NCBI GenBank assembly: GCA_003116975.1
Contig: BGKB01000021.1
Coordinates: 186,001 to 250,000 of the forward strand
Source of the DNA: Aurantiochytrium sp. KH105
Lineage: Eukaryota; Sar; Bigyra; Thraustochytrida; Thraustochytriidae
Direction of reading: 5' to 3'
Length of the DNA stretch: 64,000 bases
The first letter of the stretch is position 1. Each line of letters begins with the position of its first letter. The notes beneath the pieces are model-generated. The model saw nothing but the letters and a program-made list of their open reading frames with translations, made no database searches and was not told the DNA's origin. The translations under genes and the position numbers were made by a program. Shown piece after piece: positions 29,594-40,008 of this stretch.

Positions 29594-32500
29594 TGCTGTC
29601 CGTCCGCGCGTCCGTGCGTCCGTCCCACGCGCGGGGCGGGCGTAGCCTCTGGTGTATCTCGCTCGCTCGCCGCCGCTGCGAGACGCCTCCTCGGCCTTCC
29701 TGGATGCTTGCTACCTTACTGCCTGCGTACTTGCCTTATTGCGCCCTCGCTTCGTCTCGCAGACGCACGCTCGCACCCCCTCCCCACACTCCGTGCCAGT
29801 CCGCGCAGCCCTCTCTCCGCATCCATGGCAGCAGCCCGCAGCTTGGCGCGCCCCAGCTTCTCGCCGTGCTTTCCGACAGCCTTCTTCACCTACCGCACCG
29901 CCACCCACACCCTGGCCTCCGAACCCCCCCTTTCCGCGTCCACAGCTCCCCGCAGCAGCCAGGTGTGACCGGCCGGTGACGCGCGGGAGGCGCCCGCCTC
30001 GCGCCCCCGCCGCAGCCAGGACCGCGCCCCGCCTCTCCCTCCCGGCCGACCGCCGCTATGCCGCCCATACCGCCGCCGCCCGTGGCGCGCGCCTCTCCCC
30101 TGCCTCCCTCGCGCGGACGGGAGGGCGCGCGCCCTGCGCTGGCCTGGCCGGGCCGGGCCGGGGTCCTCACCGCGCCGGCCTCGGCCCGCAGCCAGCAGCT
30201 GCAGCAGCTGCAGCAGCAGCAGGGCTAGCGCGCATCACAGGCAAGCGAGTCTCCGCGGCGGCAAAGATGCGATGCGAAGCGATGTGGCGGCTTCGCGGCT
30301 TCGCGGCTTGGGCCGGCTTCGCGGCTCGGGCGCGGCTCTGATGGCGGTGTTGGTCGGAGTCTGCGCCAATTTCTTTTGGCCGCGAGACGATGCGACGTCG
30401 GAAGTCGTCTCGCGCAGGCCTGGAAGGACGTACACTCGCCCTTGCGCGCGAAGGCGGAGCTAGCTGCCAGATCGTTGCCAGCAGCAGCCAGCTTGGCTTC
30501 CTTCTTTTCATTCATTCATTCATTCATTCATTTCATTTATTCATTCTTTCAGTGTGCCTTCCTTCTATTTCCGGGCGAGGCGGGGTTCCGCAAGATCGTT
30601 GCGAGCGATGCGATGCGATCGCCACGATGCGATGCGTGCCGCAGCTACCGCGCTGCTTGGCCGATTTTTGTAAGCAGCAGCCAGCCAGCCAGCTGCAGCG
30701 GCAGCCAGCACAGAAGGCCAAGATCGTGGCGCCGATTCAGGCCGAGGGCAGGCGGCGAGACGATCGGAGCGGCGGCAAGCAGCCAGCGGCCTCTCCCTCC
30801 CCGCTGTTTGTTTTCTTCTAGAGGCCGCGCCGCTCCGCCCTCGAAGTCTGCCTTCGCGGTGCTCGAGGTGTAGATGCATGCGTGTGCATTATTATATACC
30901 TACCTGCCCGCGCACGTGTGCTGCCCTGGCTTGCAACCCTGCTTGTTGTTCTTGTTCTTGTTGCGAATTTTGAAAACGGAGACGTCCGTCCGCGTGCCGA
31001 GCTGGAGCTCGTCGCGCCGATCTTGCGCGCAATCAACTCGCCATGGTCAGGCCTTGACGCGGCCGCCCGGATCGGCAGCGCCGGAGCAGGGCACCGCAAG
31101 GATACTGATGCGGCGCGCGACGAAGCGAATCCTCGAGGCGAATCCTCGAAGCGACAGCGAATCCTCGAAGCTCGGCCTCAGGTCTTCCGCAGCACGCTGC
31201 GCTGCGCGGGGCTGCGCGGCGTTGACGCCAAGCTGCAGAGTGACCTGTGCCGGAGAGAACGCCCCCGCGCATGCAGCAGCAGCAGCAGCAGCAAGTCGTC
31301 CGCGGCACGGTGGAGGCGGCGTGCCGGCCGTCTCGGCCTCGCTCAGCTCGCGCAGTCCCGCCCGAGTCGCGCCGCGCAGTAGGCAGATGCGGGTGGGGAA
31401 AGGAGGGGAGGGGGGAGGGGGGGGGTTGCATAGGCCGGCAGCGGCAGGCGGGGCGGACGCGGGTCGGCGGCGGCCAGCTCGCTTTGGACGCGAGAGCCAA
31501 GGCAGCGGCAGCAGCAGCTCGATCTTTCCCGCGTTTGGTTTGACAGTGAATTTCGAAACTCGTGCGGATTTCGAAAAAAAAGATAGAAAATCTTCAAATC
31601 TAAGTTCTTTTCAAAATTACGTATCCGCACGACCGGCCGAAGACTTGCTCTTGCTCGCAGTTGCTGTCGTTTGCTTGCTTGCTCGCTCGCCCGAAAACTC
31701 GAACCCGCCGGCGCCCTGGCCGCCGTGGCCTCGGCCGCCGTCGCGGTTCTTCGGCTTCACGCGGGGGAAGAAGGGCGGCCAGAGCAAGGCGCCGGAGTCG
31801 TGATGCCCCCCTGCAAGTTCGGCCCTTTTGGGTTTTTCTTTTCTTTTCTTTTCTTTTCTACTGCCACAGGCCTGTATCTCGACGTAGCCTATTGTCGATC
31901 GCGTGCATCGGATGAGCGTCCCACGCGCCCCCTCGAGCCGAGCGCGGCAGGCGTGGCGCTGCGGCCGCACCTCGACCGCCTCACGCGGCCGCGCCGGCAG
32001 CCACAGCCAGTGGTCGCGGCCTCGGAGCGGCGGGCGACTGCGAGGAACTAACGAACTGCGAGGCGCCTCAGCCCGGCTCGGCCTCAGGGTTTTGCACGCA
32101 GCGCGTCCCCTTTCGGACACAGCCTCAGCGTCCGAAACTGGTTTAGGCGAGGCGAGTCGCATCGGCCAGTGCGAGACGCATCAAGCGAATCTTGCGAGCC
32201 TCGCAGGCCCGTCGTGCGTGAGCTTGGCTGGCGCCGGCGCGCGAAGCCAAGCGCGGGGGCGAGGCGAGCGAGTGGCCGCAATTCTTCGAACTTCAGCGGA
32301 GGTCGAACGAAGCGCGCGCGCAAAAGCAAGCAAGCAGGCAAGCCGAGCGGGGTCACCCGGCCGATCGACACTTTACTTCTTTCTCTCCCCCGGATCGCTG
32401 CACGGTGCTAGATCAGGAAGTCGTGAGGGCCACGCGCGGCTTCGAGCCTCGAGCTTCGCGCTCCCCGGCGCTGGACGCGGCGGGTTGCGCGCCGCAGGGC

Positions 32501-33178
32501 GAAGGCGGGCGGCTTCGAGCGAGGCCGAGCGCGTAAAAGAATCGAAGCGCGAGGCTGGCAGCGGCAGGCGAACGAACGAACGAACCGCGGCCGGGCTCGG
32601 GGCAGCTCCGGAAGGGGGGGGAGAGAGAGAACGGCGCCGCTCAGCTTCCGCGGCGGTTCTCTCTGGCCCACAGTCGAGCTCACAATGGTATCCCCAAAGT
32701 TACTACTAGTAGCAGGCGGGAAAGCTGGCAAGCAAGCAAGCAAGCAAGCAAGCAGCAGCGGGCGCGCATGAGACACAGACCGCGCGACACAAGAGCAGTT
32801 GAGCGCGAGTTCGCGCTCGCTCGCTCACTGGCATGCTTGCTTGCCTTCTTGTTTGCTTATTCGCTCGCGTGCGTGCCGTTGTTGGGCAGGCAGGCCAGCC
32901 AGCTTCCGGCCGATGCCAGCGGTCACGGTTCTTCTTGGTTGGAGACCTTGAAAGCCACAGAGGCCAAAGCCGACCGACCGGGGCAGGCCTGGCTGCTAGG
33001 CTACTATACGTGACAGTCAACGAGACCATAAATCGGTAATTATAAAGGCAATGGACGGAGCTGCACAGGGCCGGGGGAAGGGGCGTTGTTGGCGGGCCTC
33101 TGTGCTGATAGTCGAGCCCAACTCGTATTTGGATAATAGTTGATTGTAACCATTCTTATTGTTTTTACTATATAACCT

Positions 33179-33796
33179 CTAGGGTCGACCATCTGAAATT
33201 GTTAGGACAGCTTCGAGCTGCTTTTCGAGTTCATCAACGTCGTATTCTTCTTCAAAAAGGTCATCATCATCACCACTATCATCGCTGTCAGTTTCAACAC
33301 CATCTTCAATCGAGGATTCACTACGAAACTCCTCTATGACACGATCACGTGAGACGATAATCCGCTTCACCAAGTCTCGACCAGAGGGTTGCTCGAGTTT
33401 GATGAACTCGGCATCGAGTCTCTGCTTCACATCTTGGAGAGTGGTGTCCTTCGTGTATTGCCTTGCAATATTTCCTTTCACGTAAGCCCAAATCAGTTCG
33501 ATGGGCTGCAGATCCGAGTAGTGAGGTGGTGTGAAGAGGACGCGATGCCCTGCCCTCTGTGCTGCCTCGATCACTTCCGGCAGCACCTTCTCCTTGATCC
33601 AGTTCTTCAGCAGAACTTTCAGCTGCGCAACTGTGCTCGTTGCGTCGTGCGGTATCTGATATTGATAGAGCGCTGCAATAACCTCCCGTTTCTTTAGCTT
33701 CGCGACGTCGGGTGCGGTTGGCGGCAGCGTCTTGTGGTAGCTCGCATTGTCCATTATGATCAGGGACGGCTCATGAAGGTTAGGTAGGAGCTGCGT
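33179..33796 (-). pseudogene. Tc1/mariner-IS630-type DDE transposase, C-terminal half only
   Basis: The frame is open from the single N at 33797 to a stop at 33179. It shows the second catalytic aspartate in PSLIIMDNASYHK and, 84 residues later, the third acidic residue in TPPHYSDLQPIELIWAYVK, the classic end of the DDE_3 fold of IS630/Tc1/mariner transposases. The spacing is longer than DD34E, owing to a Lys-rich insert. The C-terminal 60 residues are acidic. The N-terminal DNA-binding part and first aspartate are missing: beyond the N the sequence is unrelated tetranucleotide repeat, so the truncation may be an assembly gap rather than decay. An ATG exists at 33754 but lies inside the fold, so it is not a real start. 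Confidence 0.88.
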
Positions 33797-33797
33797 N

Positions 33798-33881
33798 CGT
33801 TGACTGTGAATTCAGACCGGCGTTATTATTTTTTGAACTTTTGGTCTCCATGTCGGGCGGCCGTTCTCTGTCCTGCCCAAA

Positions 33882-33920
<39 letters not shown>

Positions 33921-36900
33921 CCGAAGTGTACCTCCTCGCGCGGCCGCTCGCTCACTGGCTGCATTTAGCTGGCTGGTTTCTTGGTCGTCGGACGACGTGC
34001 TAGCCGGTGGCCGGCCACTGGGTTGGCCAAGTTGACGCGGGCGCTCGGCCAAATGGATTCATTCTTTTCGAAAACAATCCAGAACGAGCTCTTTTTCCTT
34101 TTCTTTTCTTTTTTCTTTCCCTTTTTCATTTTCTTTTCTTTTTCCTAGGGGTAGTATCAAGTTGGTGCGCCGTTGCGATCGCGATCGCGCTGCAGCTGTC
34201 CGTACAGGCCGAACGAAGCCGCACCGCCCGCCCCATCGGATGTTTTTACGCTCGAAGCGTCGCGCCTCGATGCGGTTCTCGTGCCCGGCCGATGACGATC
34301 AACGAATTCGGAGCGAATCATCGACCGCGAGTATACAGACTGCGAGTAGAGAATGAAAAAAGATCGCCCGTGGCCGGCCGAAACAGACAACCCGTTTGTT
34401 TGGGAGAAATTTTAAAATCAAAAAATCTCTGTCTGTTGAGTCTGTTAATTTTCCACGACTCAGACGCACTGTCGGTAGGGAGGCGGCGACGACGTCTTGT
34501 GCTATCACAAGCAAGCCATGACGCACAGAACAGGCCGTTCTCTCAGCGCCTAGCGCGCGCCTAGACCCTTCTAGCGCGACGGACACCGCCTCGCACAGCC
34601 CAGACGCTACAAGTCTTCCGCGTAGCATCATGATCGCTTGTATGCACGCGGCGCTCTTTCCCCCCCTGCGCGCGAGAAAACTTTTCCTCAGCCTGTGAGC
34701 TCCCCTACCTCCCGCCCCGTCGAACGGGGCGGAACCCGGGAAACCTCGGCGGCACGACCCCGCGGGCGGCCCGCGTTGCGCGGGTTGCGCGGGTTGCGCG
34801 AGTTGTGCGGGGGGCAGGCAGGATCAGCCGACGACGCGGCCGGACACGGCGGCATCATGTGGGTAATCTAATGTCTAATACGTCATTAGGACTATCCGGT
34901 TGGCGCGAATGCACACCTGACCGCGCGGGCGTGACGAAGCGGGCGCCCGCGCGCGTCCTTTTTCACAGGTCCCGTCGACGCGTCACGCGCGCGGACACCG
35001 GGTCGGGCAGCGAAAACCGCCCCCCAGCCGCGCGTCAGCTGTCCCCCGTGCCCCCCCTCGACGTCTCAAACCTGTCCCTCTGATCTTGGGCCGGGACGCA
35101 TCGAGAACGTCTCGTGCGCGCCGACGCTCGCGAATGACGCGCATCGCGTCGGTGTGGGAGGGGGGGGCGGGGAGACCTGCGAGGCGGCGGGGAGGGGACA
35201 GAGACAAGATGTCCTTAAGCGAACAGCGGGGCAGATACGGACCAGGGTCAAGACGCAGCAGGACTTGTAGTTACGCTGGCGCGGGGGGAGGTGGCTGCCG
35301 CGTTAGATGCAAGGCGGGGGAAAGAATGGCTTGGTTTAAACGAATCAGAGTCGCAGAAGCTGCGCCCTCCACCGGCATATCGCGCGCAGGCGCTGGGAGC
35401 GGGCGGAAAATGCGCGGAAGCGGCGGCCTGATGGGCTTTTTTATTTTCGCGATGGTTTCCGCTTCGAGTTGCAGTTTGGAGTTGGGATGCGATCTTGTTG
35501 AGGCCGAAAAGCGGGAGGCAGAGAGCCCGAGAGGGGGGAAGGGGGAGGGCGGAGGGGGGGGAGGGGGAAGGGGGATCAGAGAAGTTGCGAATCGGCAGAA
35601 ACCTTGAACTGGCCGCTGTCGATAAATCATGGGTCGGTTTTATTTTGGATAGAGCGTAGAATTGAAGCGTTAAGTTGGCGAGTAGAATTCGAAAAACTTT
35701 AAGCTCGGCAGGACACGCGTGCACTGACGGAGAAATGTTTCCTTCGGTTCCTCGATCAATACCTCCAACACCTCCTCCTTCAAAAAGAGGAGGAGGTCCA
35801 GAGAGAACCGCCGCCCTACTCTGGCGCTGGTTTCCTTTTCTTTTCTTTTTCTTTTCTTTTCTTTTTTCTTGTCCGCTTCTCGCCAAACTTGACACGAGAC
35901 GCCACACGACGCTCCGGCGCGGGCAACCGCCGCCGGCTTTGCCGAAAAATGCAGCCTCCTCGGGCGCGCAATCGTTTCGTCGCGTGCGGTAGGGCGCAAA
36001 TGTGCAAATAAATTCCAGCGACCTGGCTGCATGGAGCGCTTGCTTTCGAAAACCCGCTCGCTCCTTTGGTCGAAAGAAAGGAGATAAAAGTTGAGCAAAG
36101 AACTCGAAAATTGCAGTGCGTGCACGAAAGTACGATCGATGGCGGTGCGGGTAGACGAAAATAGCCAGGACTTCTTCTTCTTGTTCTTCTTCTTCTTCGA
36201 TCTGAGACCGCCAACTGGGGTTGCGTCGAGGAGCGGACGGGCGAAAGTTCGGGGAAGAGCAAGCGAGAGAGAGCAGGAGCGAGGCCGTGCCGGGAGGAAC
36301 GGAGGGAGAGCAAGCGGTGAGGCTCGCTAGGTGCATCGTTAGGACTCTTCAAAGACTCTTAGCCACGGCCCACCTCCCCCCCCTCTCTGCTTTCTCCACC
36401 TACCGCCGCTGGCGTCGTCTCCCTCTCTCTCACCTCCCCCACAGCGAACTAACTGTAGCGCGCCTCGAGTAGCCTGCCCGGGGCCGTCCGCCTGGGCGTC
36501 AAGCAGGGCGCGGTACCGCAGCCGGAGCAGGACCTCCGCAGCCTCCCTCCCGCGCCCCTCTGGCGCGGCGCGGCGCGGGCCTGAGAGTCAAGACCGGCGC
36601 GGCGCAAGTCGAGCATTCCGCGAAAGCCGACTGGCGGTGCCGGCGCGCCTGCGTGAGGCGCCGGAGGCTCTCCCCCGCAGCGCGTCGGCGGCCCCGCAGC
36701 GCGTCATGCACGCAATCTTCCTGCGCCTGTTTCCTTTTTTTCTTTTTCGGTTCCGGCCTTCCTCCAATTCCATTTTTTCTTCTTTCTTTTCTTTTTGTTT
36801 CCGGTTAGTTACCTTTTCTTTGCGCATTCTTTTCTTTTTCCTCCCGTCGCGCCTTTTTTCCCGCGGCTTCTCCTGGAACAAGCGCGGTTCTACGCGATTC

Positions 36901-37212
36901 CCAGCGCCGGCGCCGCCGCTTGCTAGGAACCGAGAGCGGCTGCAAAGCCGCAAAAAGGCCAGAAACAGCCGCCCGCCCGACCCAACCGCCACTGCACGGC
37001 CGCCGCGAGCTCGCGCCGCGCCGGAAATCGGTCGCAAGCAAACCCGAAACTCGAGCTCCAAACCCTCAAACAACCTCGAGCCCAAGCAACCGCAAAGCTT
37101 TTGCTTCGCATCGCACCCAACCAAGTCTCAAGTCCAAAACAAGCAAGACAACCCACCCACCCACCCAAGGTCCAACCTCCTGTACATCACCAGCTTTTCA
37201 CACAGCACAACC
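33798..37212. other. Gene-poor interval upstream of the AKR-cyclase fusion
   Basis: 3.4 kb without a recognised gene. It starts with a (GCCT)n array just right of the N, then AT/GC patchwork, (TTTTC)n-type pyrimidine runs near 34095-34145 and 35828-35868, G-runs near 35535-35575, a TTC run near 36173-36195, and a GC-rich segment. A long frame entering the fusion gene from 36637 is low complexity, and the first credible ATG is at 37213. The final 200 bp before it are C/A-rich, a plausible 5' UTR. Confidence 0.5.
33882..33922. repeat. (GCCT)n microsatellite beside an assembly N
   Basis: About ten GCCT units located 85 bp to the right of the single N that truncates the transposase; simple repeats like this commonly break assemblies. 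Confidence 0.9.
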
Positions 37213-39702
37213 ATGGCGATCTTGAATAGCACCGAGCAGACCGAGCGCGAGGCCTGGATGCAGCCCCGCGCTGACAAGAAGGACGATGTCCTCCCCAAGA
37301 AGAACGACCGCCGCAAGTGGTCCACCGGATCCATCCGCAGCGAAGAGTCCGAGACCAAGATGAGCTCCGGCGACAGCTCGGCCACCCTCTCCACCATGGG
37401 CATGGGTGCCAGCGCTAGCTCCAACAACCTCGTCGACGACGAGGCCAAGTCCCAGGGCGCAAGCTCCGCCGGCACCCTCTCGGCCGCCAGCGTCCCACTC
37501 CTCGGCTTCGGCACCTTCAACGAGTTCAAGGACGGCGAGCGCGTCAAGGAGGCCGTCCAGGTCGCCATCAAGGAAGGATACCGCATGATCGACTGCGCCG
37601 CATTGTATGGAAACGAAAAGGAGGTCGGCGAGGCACTCTCGTCCAGCCTCCAGGCCGGCGACGTCGAGCGCGAGGACCTCTTTGTCTGCTCCAAGCTTTG
37701 GTGCTGGGACGCAGCACCCGAGGACGTCGAGGATGCTTGCCGCCGCACCCTCGCCGATCTCCAGGTCGAATACCTTGACAACTACATGATGCACTGGCCC
37801 AACCGCATGTCCAAGGACAGCAAGCTCGTCTCCAAGGACTACGGCGGCAAGTTCGAGTACGAGGTCGTCCATGACGGTACCGACATCGAAAAGATCATGG
37901 AGACCTACCACGCCATGGAGCGCCTCGTCGAGCTCGGCCTCGTGCGCTCCCTCGGTGTCTCCAACATGGGACCCCGCACCCTCCAGGGCCTCCTCGCCCG
38001 CTGCGAGATCCGCCCCCTCGTTCTCGAGGTCGAGATGCACCCTTACCTCGCCCAGCCCAGCCTCGTCGAGCTCTGCCAGACCGAGGGCATCAACGTCATC
38101 GCCTACTCGCCTCTCGGCAAGGTCGGCTACCGCGACGAGGGCCACCCCTCGCTCCTCGAGGATGAGACCATCGTCGAGGTCGCCACCGAGGTTGGCAAGA
38201 CCCCCGGCCAGGTCCTCCTTCGCTGGGGCATCCAGCGCGGCACCTCGGTCATCCCCAAGAGCCTGACCCCGTCCCGCATTGCCTCCAACCGCGATGTCCT
38301 CGACTGGCGCCTCACCAAGCCCCAGATGGACCGCATCAATGCCCTCGACCGCGGCTTCCGCTTCGTCAGCCCGCCCTGGTTTGACCTCGACACCGACTCC
38401 GAGTACTGCGTGCGCGGCGGACACCCCGGTACCCAGGCCTTCCGCACCCCTTGCGAGGTCGACGACAACGGATGCTTCCGCAACAAGTTCGAGCGCCCCG
38501 GCAAGTACCTTGAGACCGAGATTGTCATCCAGCGCGGCATTCTCGACAACCTCAAGACCATCGGCAAGACCATCATCCCTGAGGTCTCCCACGATGCCCC
38601 CAACTACCTCGTCACCGACGAGATCGTCGACAACCTCTATGGTGACAAGGTGCTCCAGGGCTTCCGCGACTGCGGTCTTCAGATCGAGAAGATCGTCATC
38701 CCCTCGGCTGCCATCGACGACTCTGGCGAGCCCTCCACCGAGCCCTTCAAGAACAAGCAGCAGTACCACCGCATCGTCGACACCATTCTCTCCACTGGTG
38801 TCTCCAAGCACACCTGCCTCATCTCCCTCGGTGGCGGCACCGTTGACAACATTACCGGTACCATCGCCGGTACCCTGTACCGCGGTATCCGCCTCGTGAC
38901 CATCCCCACCACCACCATGGGCATGTGCGACGCCTCGTGCGACTTCAAGAAGGCCTTCAACGTCTCGGACTTTGGCAAGAACCTCCTCGGCTGCTACTAC
39001 CCTGCCGACTACCTTGTCATGGACCCGGACTGCCTCAAGTCTCTCAGCGACCGCCACATTCTCAACGGCATCGCCGAGGCCCTCAAGCACGCCCTCTGCC
39101 AGTGCACGGACTTTACGTCCACCATCGTTGACCCGCTCCGCGATGCCGGCGAGGACAAGCGCGAGGCTCTTCGCGACGGCGACTACCTGCTCAAGCTCAT
39201 CATCGAGTGCATGGAGAAGAAGGTGTCCACCCTCGGCCCTGCCTACAACGCCGACCACGCCTACAACGAGATGGTCCCGCAGTACGGCCATGCCCCCGCG
39301 CACGCCATCGAGCACCTCTCGTGGCACCACGGCAACCAGCCTCTTCTCCACGGCGAGGCCGTCGCCATTGGCATGTGCGTCTCTGCCGAGGTCGCCAACC
39401 TTCTCGGCATCTGCGAGGACTCTGTCGTCGACGAGCACTACGAGATCGTCGGCGCCACCGGCCTCCCCTGCTTCGTCCCGGACACCATGACCATTGACCA
39501 GGTCCTCGACACCCTCAAGTACGACAAGCACTTTGTCGGCGGCAAGGCCACTATGGGCCTCGCCAAGAAGATCGGCTGGATGGCCGCCAACGAGGAGAAC
39601 GGCTCCTACGCCTTCATGATCGACAACGAGACCCTGCGCACCGCCTTCGAGCGCAACATCGAGCGCCGCAACAAGCAGGCCTCCACCAAGGTCTCGGCAT
39701 AA
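37213..39702 (+). CDS. Aldo-keto reductase fused to a sugar-phosphate cyclase (DHQ-synthase superfamily)
   Basis: The protein has 829 residues from the ATG at 37213. A Ser-rich leader (1-92) precedes an aldo-keto reductase domain (about 93-385) with the full tetrad D127, Y132, K161 and H194 and the NADPH-binding end IPKSLTPSRIASN. After a linker, a sugar-phosphate cyclase domain (about 432-820) has the NAD loop SLGGGTVDNITGTIAGT, the phosphate/lysine region FKKAFN...GKNLLGCYYP, metal ligands E622 (IAEALKHAL), H693 (GHAPAHAIE) and H713 (LLHGEAVAIGM). It lacks the GGKTAVN motif of true 3-dehydroquinate synthase, so a 2-deoxy-scyllo-inosose, EEVS or DDG-synthase-like activity is more likely. Both halves look catalytically intact. 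Codons are strongly C-ending, suggesting high expression. AATAAA overlaps the stop region. Confidence 0.92.
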   Translation: MAILNSTEQTEREAWMQPRADKKDDVLPKKNDRRKWSTGSIRSEESETKMSSGDSSATLSTMGMGASASSNNLVDDEAKSQGASSAGTLSAASVPLLGFGTFNEFKDGERVKEAVQVAIKEGYRMIDCAALYGNEKEVGEALSSSLQAGDVEREDLFVCSKLWCWDAAPEDVEDACRRTLADLQVEYLDNYMMHWPNRMSKDSKLVSKDYGGKFEYEVVHDGTDIEKIMETYHAMERLVELGLVRSLGVSNMGPRTLQGLLARCEIRPLVLEVEMHPYLAQPSLVELCQTEGINVIAYSPLGKVGYRDEGHPSLLEDETIVEVATEVGKTPGQVLLRWGIQRGTSVIPKSLTPSRIASNRDVLDWRLTKPQMDRINALDRGFRFVSPPWFDLDTDSEYCVRGGHPGTQAFRTPCEVDDNGCFRNKFERPGKYLETEIVIQRGILDNLKTIGKTIIPEVSHDAPNYLVTDEIVDNLYGDKVLQGFRDCGLQIEKIVIPSAAIDDSGEPSTEPFKNKQQYHRIVDTILSTGVSKHTCLISLGGGTVDNITGTIAGTLYRGIRLVTIPTTTMGMCDASCDFKKAFNVSDFGKNLLGCYYPADYLVMDPDCLKSLSDRHILNGIAEALKHALCQCTDFTSTIVDPLRDAGEDKREALRDGDYLLKLIIECMEKKVSTLGPAYNADHAYNEMVPQYGHAPAHAIEHLSWHHGNQPLLHGEAVAIGMCVSAEVANLLGICEDSVVDEHYEIVGATGLPCFVPDTMTIDQVLDTLKYDKHFVGGKATMGLAKKIGWMAANEENGSYAFMIDNETLRTAFERNIERRNKQASTKVSA

Positions 39703-40008
39703 TAAAGACTTCCTCGCCTCCGGGTTCGCGCCCGGCTGGTCGGTCCATAGTCTCTGTCATACCGTGTCTTTACTCTAGCCCACAACACACACACCCACCC
39801 TTCTTTGTATATACTTTTGCTCGATAGTATACCCCACCCCAAACAAGTAGATTTGATCTCTTCACTTCACCTTATCCCAACTCCATACTTGACTTGTCTC
39901 TGGCTCCATGTAGTAGCTAGCTAGCTGTGATCGATCGATGGATAATCCTTGAACCTCGTGAACGGAGGCAGCCTTCGAAGGCGGGGAGGGCCTGGCCTGG
40001 CCGGCCCC
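39703..40008. other. Short intergenic region
   Basis: About 300 bp between the fusion gene stop and the ATG of the TMEM184-like gene. It contains an AATAAA just after the stop, a short CA-rich tract near 39780-39800 and CTAG/GATC repeats near 39914-39938. No gene. Confidence 0.5.

Larger units (their letters stand above)
27701..33178. other. Gene-poor, repeat-rich, GC-rich interval
   Basis: 5.5 kb without a recognisable gene. It alternates GC-rich low-complexity sequence, readable in several frames on both strands, with many simple repeats: (TGAGC)n/(TGCGC)n at 28890-28940, an AAG run at about 29146-29200, (GCGT)n at 29565-29593, (TTCA)n at 30508-30531, CAG at 31272-31294, (TTTTC)n at 31836-31860 and (CAAG)n at 32727-32755. 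A few short frames have gene-like codons (for example 29100-29330, Lys-rich; 31740-31802, ending FGFTRGKKGGQSKAPES) but no start, domain or partner exon that I can support. Confidence 0.5.

Noticed and set aside
37198..39531. 777-codon open frame antisense to the AKR-cyclase gene
   Set aside because: It mirrors a strongly C-ending codon bias, which removes stops on the opposite strand. It is Val/Asp/Gly/Leu-rich and shows no domain.
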